Shown piece by piece: positions 7,853 to 14,703 of a DNA stretch of 15,434 nucleotides (the first letter of the stretch is position 1; the number at the start of each line of letters is the position of its first letter). Below the pieces are notes generated by a model. That model ran no database searches, was not told the origin of the DNA, and worked only from the letters and a program-made list of their open reading frames with translations. The DNA is taken from the NCBI GenBank assembly GCA_024636405.1, contig JAGXHC010000164.1:1-15434 (forward strand), written 5' to 3'. The DNA is from Sulfitobacter sp. (lineage in GTDB: Bacteria; Pseudomonadota; Alphaproteobacteria; Rhodobacterales; Rhodobacteraceae). Position numbers and translations under genes: made by a program.

Positions 7853-8317
7853 ATGGATTTTGCCAAACTACTCAAGCCCGAGGCCGTAAAGGTTCTCACG
7901 TCGGCCTCCAGCAAAAAGCGGCTGCTGCATGACATCGGCGAGCTGGCGCATCAGGCTTATGGCCTGACCGCCAGTGCAGTTGTCGACGCCTTGATGGTGC
8001 GCGAATCGTTGGGGCCTACTGGTGTAGGGCACGGGGTGGCGTTGCCGCATGCGCGTCTGGAAGGCCTGAAAAGCGTCGTCGGGGCCTTTGTGTTGCTCGA
8101 CAAGCCGATTGATTTTGCATCCGTGGATCATCAGCCGGTCGATATCGCATTCGCCCTTTTCGCGCCGGAGGAAGCCGGTGTGGAACATCTCAAGGCGCTG
8201 GCGCTGATTTCGCGGACTCTGCGGGATCCTGCGACCTGTACCAAACTGCGGTCGAACCCCGATCCCGCCACGCTTTATACCATTCTGACAGAAGCGAAGA
8301 ACGTGAAGGCCGCCTGA
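7853..8317 (+). CDS. ptsN: Nitrogen-PTS regulatory protein EIIA(Ntr), PtsN
   Basis: The 154-residue protein is a PTS EIIA type-2 domain. It is phosphorylated by PtsP (EI-Ntr) and PtsO (NPr) and works in regulation, not sugar uptake; known targets include potassium handling, carbon storage and stress signalling. The phosphorylation site is His66 in GVGHGVALPHARLEGL. The rest fits EIIA(Ntr), for example the stretch VDIAFALFAPEEAGVEHLKAL. An AGCGGAGCAG stretch upstream gives a moderate ribosome binding site. It is the last plus-strand gene and converges on the sulfotransferase gene with a 12-base gap. Confidence 0.94.
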   Translation: MDFAKLLKPEAVKVLTSASSKKRLLHDIGELAHQAYGLTASAVVDALMVRESLGPTGVGHGVALPHARLEGLKSVVGAFVLLDKPIDFASVDHQPVDIAFALFAPEEAGVEHLKALALISRTLRDPATCTKLRSNPDPATLYTILTEAKNVKAA

Positions 8318-8329
8318 CCGCAGAGCCGC

Positions 8330-9751
8330 TTAGCGCCAGCTATCAAACCCGAAGGTCACATAGTCGCGCTGATAGGCATCAGCCGCCAGCGCCTCGATCT
8401 CGTCATCATAGATCTCGGCCAGCGTGAACGGCCCCGATGGCTCGCGCGGCGGCAATTCCGGCGCATTTGGACGGCCGACGGCCTGCGCCAAGTCTATCAG
8501 TTCATCGGCCATATCCGCTTCGCGGATAATGCGGTCCGGCAATGTCAGTTCACCGAATCCCATGACCGCCTGCGCCTGGCTGCACCACGCGGCATCCACC
8601 CGGATTGCTGTTTGCCCGGCAAGGTTACCTTTGAGAAATTTCAGGAACGCGGTAAATGCCAAACGGTGCGCGGCCACATCATACGACGCATCCGGCCCAC
8701 CTGCGGGCAGCGGCAACTTGTAACGGCGGATCATGGTCGCGCGCAACTGTGCGAAACTGCCTTTGTCAGTCGTCAGGATATGGCGGCAAAACGCCTCATG
8801 CGCGCGGTCCACGGGATGACGCAGCACTGTAAAGCTGCGGAGTCCCTTATGTTTGCGTTTCCATTGTCTCAGATCTTTTTGTGTCATCTTTTTCAACAGG
8901 TCCCCGCGCCGCACCCCGTCCAGCGCCGCTAACCATCCGGTAACTTGCGCTGTGGGGCCCCCATTGATCGGCAGGAACAGCAACGCGGTTTCTGCCGCGG
9001 CGACGTAGGACGGAACATTCGGACCGCGCCGCGGTTCAAAGTTGGGCGTGCGGGTCAGATCAAAACGGTCCAGACGCGATAATGCCGCCAGCATCTCGTC
9101 ATAGTTTCGCACCTTCTCCGAAATCGGGCTGGGGTTCTGTTTTTTCAGGTTCTTGTCCAGACCTTCCAACCGGGCGGAAACACCGAGATATTGTGCCAGC
9201 CCATTCATCACCTCGACGTTTTGCAGGTCTTCATAAGAAACGTAAAACGCCGTTTGCCCGCCAACCTGCAGCCGGTTCAACAGCGTGATCTGGAATGCCT
9301 GCAAAGCCTCAAGGTGCGATGCGAATTCGTCCGCGTCAAATTCTGCCTGCGCGGCCTTATGGGCCTTGGCATCCGTCAGCTTCCACTGGCCCGTTGCCTG
9401 CGCGATCTTCCAACTGACATAGCTGTCCACGGGATTGCGCGTCAGCACGATCTTGGCGCATTTGGGATCATCGACGATGGCGTCAAACACGCGGGGATCG
9501 TGATCGTGGAAATAGCGAAAACCTGCCAAATGGGGCGCGCTGCGCACCGCATTCAGCAGCACCATCGGATCCTTGTCGCGGGTGGCGTGGTCTACTCCAA
9601 GGATGGGCTCATTGTGCGGATAGCCAATAAAGAAGGGATTAAACGCCTCGCCGTGGCAGGTAACTCCGTCAAACCCATTCAGGTTCGCCTCCAGAAAATT
9701 GGAGCCGGTGCGCATTTCTGCAAACACAACGAAACTTTCAAAATGGGGCAT
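8330..9751 (-). CDS. Two-part (tandem) sulfotransferase-family protein
   Basis: The 473-residue protein has two sulfotransferase-like halves. Residues 1 to about 235 resemble Stf0/NodH-type enzymes: a 5'-phosphosulfate loop EMRTGSNFLE (12-21) and a 3'-phosphate motif VLTRNPVDSYVSW (102-114). Residues from about 245 resemble a Sulfotransfer_2 domain: LFLPINGGPTAQVTGWL (258-274) stands where the PAPS loop should be, then VLRHPVDRAHEAFCRH (309-324) and a family-like C-terminus IYDDEIEALAADAYQRDYVTFGF. The second loop lacks the Lys/Arg-Thr-Gly-Ser core, so this half may be inactive or structural. The likely role is transfer of sulfate from PAPS to a glycan, with the acceptor unknown. Its ATG lies three bases after the upstream glycosyltransferase stop, which ties it to the glycan cluster. 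No secretion signal is visible, so it is probably cytoplasmic. Confidence 0.8.
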   Translation of the reverse strand: MPHFESFVVFAEMRTGSNFLEANLNGFDGVTCHGEAFNPFFIGYPHNEPILGVDHATRDKDPMVLLNAVRSAPHLAGFRYFHDHDPRVFDAIVDDPKCAKIVLTRNPVDSYVSWKIAQATGQWKLTDAKAHKAAQAEFDADEFASHLEALQAFQITLLNRLQVGGQTAFYVSYEDLQNVEVMNGLAQYLGVSARLEGLDKNLKKQNPSPISEKVRNYDEMLAALSRLDRFDLTRTPNFEPRRGPNVPSYVAAAETALLFLPINGGPTAQVTGWLAALDGVRRGDLLKKMTQKDLRQWKRKHKGLRSFTVLRHPVDRAHEAFCRHILTTDKGSFAQLRATMIRRYKLPLPAGGPDASYDVAAHRLAFTAFLKFLKGNLAGQTAIRVDAAWCSQAQAVMGFGELTLPDRIIREADMADELIDLAQAVGRPNAPELPPREPSGPFTLAEIYDDEIEALAADAYQRDYVTFGFDSWR

Positions 9752-9754
9752 GGA

Positions 9755-11452
9755 TCACCGTACCAGATAGGGTTTTTTGTGGGTCTTGGGGTTGGCCGCC
9801 AAACCGCGCTCCACCGGAAAATCACCCATCAGATAGGGGTGCATCCCCTGATTCTTGAGGTTTTGCAGGAATTGACCAAATCCTGTGAGGTCGATCATCG
9901 TCGGAGCCTCGCTGAGACGGCGCAGCTTGGTGCGTCCGATCTCGTCCAGAATACCCTGTAGCGGCTCCATTGGCGCTTCGATAAACTCAGCCATGCTCCA
10001 TATCCGCACGCGCGCCTTGGTGAAGGGTGACCGCAGTACGTCCATGTGATCGCTTTCGATCTTTTGCAGCATGGCCGCAGTTTTGCGGATGTCCGCGAAG
10101 TCCAGATTGGACCGGAACAGCGGCACCGCCCAAGCGCCTGTAATGACAGAGACCTGCGCGTTGGGATCCTTGGTAACGCGCCAATTGATGATTTGATTGT
10201 CGTTCGGGCCAAACTGGAAACACTGCCGCTCGCCGCGCGTGTTCCAAATCAGATTGGTCAGAAAAGCATTGCAGTTATAGTCCCGCAGCACCGCCGAATT
10301 GCTGAGCGCCCCGTTGATCGCTTTTTGCCGGTCTGCGTAATGCACGCCGTCAGGTGCAAACAGGTGCCCATGCACCCGCGCGCCCGTCGCCTTGGCAAGC
10401 CATGGTTCAAAGTCCTCGAACAGTTCCGCAAAGCCCTGAAACATTGAGTAAGGCGCGGCGGTCACACCATTTTCCCAATCTTCATTGGGAAAACGGCTTT
10501 GCATATAAAGTCCTGAACGGCCCCTTGTCCGTCGCTCCACCGCCTTGGCAAAGATGCGGTCGATCTTACCGGGATTCGGTTCGGTCTTTTTCATCGCGCT
10601 TGCCGCGTCGGTCAGAAACGCCTCATACAGACGGTCGGCAAAAGGCCAGATCTTGCGCGCCACAAAACAGTCAGACCGCCGCAGCAATTGCAGATGGTCG
10701 TCGTAGAATATGTGCGGTTTGCCCTGAAAGTCGAATTTTGACAACGTCAGTGACCGGCTTTCCACTTTGGTGGAATATTGCCTCACCAAGGTCTGGAAAT
10801 AACTTTCATCCGGAATCCAGACCTGTCGAAAATATTTGTCATACGTCGGGCGTTCCGGATCTTGCAATATCGCCGAAAGCGTCCGGCGCGTCAGGCACCA
10901 CCACTGCGATCCCATGTGCGGCACGATCCCGTTCGGCATCTTGCGCTTTAGGTTGAACTTGCGTTGAAATTCCACTGCGCGGTCAAACAGATAACGGTTC
11001 TTCTTCCATGAAAACGGAAACCGTAGGGTGAACCGTTCTTCATCCAGACCACCGACTGTCCAAGGGACATCCGCCGTTGTGGCGCTTTCGATGAAATCAA
11101 TTCGCGGTCGCGCCTCCAGATATTCCATCAGCTCTTGAACTGGACGCAAGGGCAGACACGACCCGGAGGCCAGATAAACATGCCGCACCTCCGGAAAGGA
11201 CGCCAGCATCAGTTCCGATGCGGCCTGTGACGCGGCCACAATCCCCCAAGTTCCCCATTCGCAACGAAATCGTTCGCTGAAATGCAGGTTTGGCACATCT
11301 GACAACGCATTAACAAAAGTGGTGTAGGTCTTGCGGGACACGCCCTTGTCCACATGGATCACCACAGGACATCCCGCCGCTGACCAGTGTCGCGCGACCT
11401 GTTCCGCACGGCCCAGTGCGGTATGAACCAGCATGACGATCCCGACGCTCAT
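9755..11452 (-). CDS. Branch (GT14, beta-1,6-N-acetylglucosaminyltransferase-like) glycosyltransferase with C-terminal extension
   Basis: The 565-residue protein has a GT14/core-2 branching-type catalytic domain in about 1-290. Visible motifs are VIHVDKG (31-37), WGTWGIVAASQ (66-76), LASGSCLPLRP (94-104), MGSQWWCLTRR (180-190) and WIPDESYFQTL (212-222); Glu216 is the likely catalytic base. Eukaryotic relatives add GlcNAc or xylose branches; the bacterial donor and acceptor are not settled. Residues from about 300 to 565 form a second region with no motif I recognise. I recall that related alphaproteobacterial proteins carry a named domain of unknown function here, but cannot confirm it. The ATG overlaps the stop of the preceding GT2 gene (ATGA), and the sulfotransferase follows after three bases. 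There is no signal peptide or membrane segment. Confidence 0.82.
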   Translation of the reverse strand: MSVGIVMLVHTALGRAEQVARHWSAAGCPVVIHVDKGVSRKTYTTFVNALSDVPNLHFSERFRCEWGTWGIVAASQAASELMLASFPEVRHVYLASGSCLPLRPVQELMEYLEARPRIDFIESATTADVPWTVGGLDEERFTLRFPFSWKKNRYLFDRAVEFQRKFNLKRKMPNGIVPHMGSQWWCLTRRTLSAILQDPERPTYDKYFRQVWIPDESYFQTLVRQYSTKVESRSLTLSKFDFQGKPHIFYDDHLQLLRRSDCFVARKIWPFADRLYEAFLTDAASAMKKTEPNPGKIDRIFAKAVERRTRGRSGLYMQSRFPNEDWENGVTAAPYSMFQGFAELFEDFEPWLAKATGARVHGHLFAPDGVHYADRQKAINGALSNSAVLRDYNCNAFLTNLIWNTRGERQCFQFGPNDNQIINWRVTKDPNAQVSVITGAWAVPLFRSNLDFADIRKTAAMLQKIESDHMDVLRSPFTKARVRIWSMAEFIEAPMEPLQGILDEIGRTKLRRLSEAPTMIDLTGFGQFLQNLKNQGMHPYLMGDFPVERGLAANPKTHKKPYLVR

Positions 11453-12459
11453 GCCCAGTTGCCCTTGGACATCAGCCCCAAAATCTCAAGCTGGCGCCAG
11501 TTTATGTATCGCTCGGACCATTTACACCAAAGCTGTGGATCGTCCTTGAGCTGTTCAGCATAGGCTTTGTATTCGACCGAGCCCGCATAATGCTGCGCGC
11601 GCTCCAACTCCTCCGCCGCCTTGGCGCCGAAGGTGTCGATGAACTTTGCATGCAACAGGACCCCGGACGCCTTTTCACCACCCCATTCGTCGTAAACCTG
11701 ATTAAGGCCACGCGGCAGCAGCATATGGGTAGAGCTGACGTAGGCATACCGCTTGTCCCATTTCACCAGCGGCACCTTGTTCAGCGCCGGCGCTTTTTCA
11801 GGGGTGTCGGGGAAAAACACCCGCGCCCGCGGACCGCCCTGAATCCAGAGGTTAGTAAACAGGTGGTTGCGCGAAATGCTGTAATTTCCACTGTCGAACC
11901 ACGATGCGATTTCAATCGGATCTTGACCCGCATGGTAAGGCTGCTCATCAAGCCGTCCCTTGGGGTACATATCCAACAGCATGGCAGAGAATGATTTGAT
12001 TGACGACGCATCGAGCCAGTCAGTCAACGCCCTCAACGGCCGCGTGTCGCAGAATGGATATACAAGAAACTCATCCGGATCGACCGTCAGCGCCCAGTGT
12101 CCGTGGGCATATTTCATCTGTAGCCAGTTCAGCCAATCAACCCCAAAGCGTGACCGCTTGTAGCTTGCTTTGGTGCTCCAGACTGAGACGTCAGACTGAT
12201 CGGCCAGATAATCCAACGACCCATCTGTGCTGTCATTGTCCACGAAAAAGAAATGCCCCACCCCCATCTCGCGGTAGTATTGAAGGAAATAGGGGAGCCG
12301 GATCCGTTCATTTCGTTGAGTGCAGAAGACAAGCAGATCGTCCGCCCGGATCTGACCCGTTCGGTTGGCAACACGTTTTAACTCCCGCCGCTTGCGAAAG
12401 GCGCGAATGCGCCAACGCTTGCGCTGAAGCCTCAGTCGATATGACTGGATAATGCCCAA
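11449..12459 (-). CDS. GT2-type glycosyltransferase (Glyco_tranf_2_4-like)
   Basis: The 336-residue protein has the GT-A signatures of the family that starts with a FCTQRNE motif (45-51): FVDNDSTDGS (72-81) binds the nucleotide sugar, and VDPDEF (126-131) supplies the DXD-type metal site. The sugar and acceptor cannot be read from the sequence. The N-terminus (about 8-29) is extremely rich in Arg and Lys and could form an amphipathic helix at the inner membrane (inference). The start is TTG at 12459, supported by GAGGG six bases upstream. It ends in an ATGA overlap with the GT14-type gene, so the two are translated together. Confidence 0.82.
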   Translation of the reverse strand: MGIIQSYRLRLQRKRWRIRAFRKRRELKRVANRTGQIRADDLLVFCTQRNERIRLPYFLQYYREMGVGHFFFVDNDSTDGSLDYLADQSDVSVWSTKASYKRSRFGVDWLNWLQMKYAHGHWALTVDPDEFLVYPFCDTRPLRALTDWLDASSIKSFSAMLLDMYPKGRLDEQPYHAGQDPIEIASWFDSGNYSISRNHLFTNLWIQGGPRARVFFPDTPEKAPALNKVPLVKWDKRYAYVSSTHMLLPRGLNQVYDEWGGEKASGVLLHAKFIDTFGAKAAEELERAQHYAGSVEYKAYAEQLKDDPQLWCKWSERYINWRQLEILGLMSKGNWA

Positions 12460-12465
12460 AAACCG

Positions 12466-12470
12466 CCCTC
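12466..12470 (-). promoter_or_regulatory. Ribosome binding site deciding the TTG start of the GT2-type gene
   Basis: On the minus strand GAGGG stands six bases before TTG 12459. It lies in the 45-base gap after the GT4-type gene, and no better start is nearby. Confidence 0.65.
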
Positions 12471-12504
12471 TACCTGCGCATTCCTGCCGTTCCCTACGGC
12501 GCTA

Positions 12505-13665
12505 TCAGGTTAACCTTAACACGACCTTGAAATGGTCTGTCCAAGTTGTTTGCCTGAATCTGACACTGCTTTGCGGATTATACCCGTTCTTTTGCCAGTT
12601 CTTTATGGTGTTTAACCACAGGTGGCTGTCGGAAACAGAGGCATAATCGGCTTTGTTACCTACGATTTCATGCAATACTGGCAAATCGTTGCACAAAACA
12701 CGCGTGCCCAGCATCAAAGCCTCGATCGGAGGCAGGCCAAAACCTTCGGCATGACTTGGAAACAGCAGTCCCGATGAAGTGGCGATCAGGGCCGCCAACG
12801 CTGGATCAGCCAGGCCGGACACCTCTTTGATCGGGCTGTCAGGGGGCAGTGCGTCAAGCCGTGCGAAAACCGCGTCATTGTTCCATCCGCGACTTCCACA
12901 AATCAGCAAAGGCGGCGCATCGGGCCCAAGATCATCCCATATATCCAGCAAAAACGAGTGGTTCTTTCGCGGCTCTATCGTGCCCACAGTCACGAAATAT
13001 GGCCTCTCCGGCGGAAGCCCCTGCGGCAGGAGTGCCGCATCCGCCGCAGGCATCATTGTTCCCAAATGCGCAACAATCGGCGGGGGAACGCGGCCCCATT
13101 CGCGAAACACCGCTTCTGCCCGGTTCCGGGTATCATCCGAATTGTAGATCACCAAATCTGCCCGCCGCGCGACCCTGCGCATTTTATCTGAAAACGGCGC
13201 AATCGTGCCCGGTCTCTGATATTGCGGATATTCGATGGGGATAACATCGTGCACCATGACCGCAATCTGCCCCTGCGCTGCGGTGACGGCGCCCAGAACT
13301 CTATCGGTCAGGTTGCTGTGTCCCACGTTGATATAGGCAAAGCCCGCAGGCAAATGCGCCGCCAACATTGACGCCAAGCGAAACGGCACAGCCCGGTCAA
13401 CGGCCAATCGTCGAACATCGCTTTCGGCCCGCTGCACAGCAGCACCGCGCCCGCGCAACATCCTAGACGCCAAATCGGCGCGACCCCATTGCACACGTCC
13501 GGTGAGCCGATCCTGAAATGCAATCATGCCGCTTCGGTCAAGCAGCAGATAACCAAACGCCGACCGCACCAATCCAAAAACGGGCGTTTCCATCTCTAGA
13601 AATTGTGCAAGATAGGCCAGTTCCACCCGGTCAATGCCCGTGGCAATCCTTCCTGCACGCCGCAA
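12505..13665 (-). CDS. GT4-type (family 1, GT-B fold) glycosyltransferase, start uncertain
   Basis: At least 386 residues. The C-terminal GT-B half is typical of the GT4/mannosyltransferase-like family: VGTIEPRKNHSFLLD (227-241), then HAEGFGLPPIEALMLG (305-320) with the EX7E pair Glu307 and Glu315, which binds the nucleotide-sugar donor. VMVHDVIPIEYP (137-148) marks the N-terminal half. The first canonical start is TTG 13665, with a poor ribosome binding site. The frame stays open upstream to a TGA at 13750-13752, and residues just before the TTG (ARLLDLTRS) read like the usual N-terminus of this family. The real protein may therefore begin within the end of galE from a non-canonical codon, or a one-base indel may have separated it from its ATG. 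Donor and acceptor are unknown. Confidence 0.8.
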   Translation of the reverse strand: MRRAGRIATGIDRVELAYLAQFLEMETPVFGLVRSAFGYLLLDRSGMIAFQDRLTGRVQWGRADLASRMLRGRGAAVQRAESDVRRLAVDRAVPFRLASMLAAHLPAGFAYINVGHSNLTDRVLGAVTAAQGQIAVMVHDVIPIEYPQYQRPGTIAPFSDKMRRVARRADLVIYNSDDTRNRAEAVFREWGRVPPPIVAHLGTMMPAADAALLPQGLPPERPYFVTVGTIEPRKNHSFLLDIWDDLGPDAPPLLICGSRGWNNDAVFARLDALPPDSPIKEVSGLADPALAALIATSSGLLFPSHAEGFGLPPIEALMLGTRVLCNDLPVLHEIVGNKADYASVSDSHLWLNTIKNWQKNGYNPQSSVRFRQTTWTDHFKVVLRLT

Positions 13666-13702
13666 GCTGCGCGTCAGATCCAGAAGCCGCGCCGGGGGCG
13701 CC

Positions 13703-14686
13703 TTATCGGTTGTAGTGGCCAGTTTGATGCCATCTCCAAGCGTCGGTGATCATCTGTTTCAGCGTAGATCGGGCAGGAGTCCAGCCAAGCTCGTTTACGG
13801 CCCGCGTAGAGCCTGATACCAGCTTTGTACAATCACCTGGCCTGCGCGCACCCTCCTTGACCGGAACAGTCTTGTTAGTCACCTCGCGGCTATGATCGAC
13901 AACTTCGCGCACAGAAAATCCACTGCCTGTCCCAAGGTTGAACACCCGGCTTTCGCGACCGTCACGCAACCATTTAAGTCCCAGCACATGCGCGTCCACC
14001 AGATCGCAGACATGCACATAGTCGCGAATGCAAGTGCCATCGGGCGTGTTATAATCCGATCCGAAAATGGTCAGCGCGTCCCGCTTGCCATCAATCGCAT
14101 CCAACATGAGCGGGATCAGATGCGTTTCGGGTTGATGGAATTCACCTACTTCGCCATCCGGGTCGGCACCGGCCACGTTGAAATATCTAAAGATGACGTG
14201 CCGCAGCCCATTGGAGACCTCGAAATCGCGCAGGATGTCTTCGATGGCCCGCTTTGATGCGCCATAGGCGTTGATCGGATGCTGCGCGCTGTTTTCGTCC
14301 AGAACGACATTATCCTGATCGCCATAGGTTGCGCAGGTCGAGGAAAAGACAAATTGCGTGCACCCTGCCGCGACAGCAGCTTCAATCAGGGTAAGAGACC
14401 CCAGCACGTTGTTATGCCAATACTTTCCGGGCTCTTTCATGCTTTCGCCAACCTGGCTCAGCGCCGCGAAATGCATCACCGCAACGGGGCTGTATTTCGC
14501 AAACACCTCATCCAGTCGCACCCGATCCAGCAGATCTCCCTGTTCAAATGGACCGAATTTCACCGCGTCTGCCCAGCCGGTAATCAGATTGTCGAAGGTC
14601 ACAGGCACAAATCCCGCAGCCTTCAGCGCCTTGCACGCATGCGATCCGATATACCCGGCACCACCGGTGACCAAAACATGTGCCAT
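13703..14686 (-). CDS. galE: UDP-glucose 4-epimerase GalE
   Basis: This 327-residue extended short-chain dehydrogenase interconverts UDP-glucose and UDP-galactose (possibly also the GlcNAc pair) using bound NAD. Visible are the NAD loop GGAGYIGSH (8-16), Ser116 in FSSTCATYG, and the catalytic Tyr141-X3-Lys145 in YGASK. The Ser-Tyr spacing of 25 equals that of E. coli GalE. ATG 14686 is preferred over the adjacent GTG 14689 because AGGGA lies seven bases before the ATG. It lies 17 bases after the galU stop, forming a nucleotide-sugar supply pair for the transferases downstream. Confidence 0.95.
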   Translation of the reverse strand: MAHVLVTGGAGYIGSHACKALKAAGFVPVTFDNLITGWADAVKFGPFEQGDLLDRVRLDEVFAKYSPVAVMHFAALSQVGESMKEPGKYWHNNVLGSLTLIEAAVAAGCTQFVFSSTCATYGDQDNVVLDENSAQHPINAYGASKRAIEDILRDFEVSNGLRHVIFRYFNVAGADPDGEVGEFHQPETHLIPLMLDAIDGKRDALTIFGSDYNTPDGTCIRDYVHVCDLVDAHVLGLKWLRDGRESRVFNLGTGSGFSVREVVDHSREVTNKTVPVKEGARRPGDCTKLVSGSTRAVNELGWTPARSTLKQMITDAWRWHQTGHYNR

Positions 14687-14693
14687 CACTGTT

Positions 14694-14698
14694 TCCCT
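14694..14698 (-). promoter_or_regulatory. Ribosome binding site of galE
   Basis: AGGGA on the minus strand lies seven bases before ATG 14686 and only four before GTG 14689, which favours the ATG as start. Confidence 0.65.
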
Positions 14699-14703
14699 GC
14701 GAA

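Noticed and set aside
9191..9961. 256-residue open frame on the plus strand across the sulfotransferase and GT14 genes
   Set aside because: It is a shadow of two genes with clear motifs and shows no family resemblance of its own.
10354..10956. 200-residue plus-strand open frame inside the GT14-type gene
   Set aside because: Low-complexity Arg/Ser/Pro-rich translation opposite a coherent enzyme; a shadow frame.
13674..13733. Small minus-strand open frame starting at ATG 13733
   Set aside because: It has only 19 codons, with the ribosome-binding-like GGAG directly touching the ATG; it is of interest only as a possible original start of the GT4-type gene if a one-base indel occurred.
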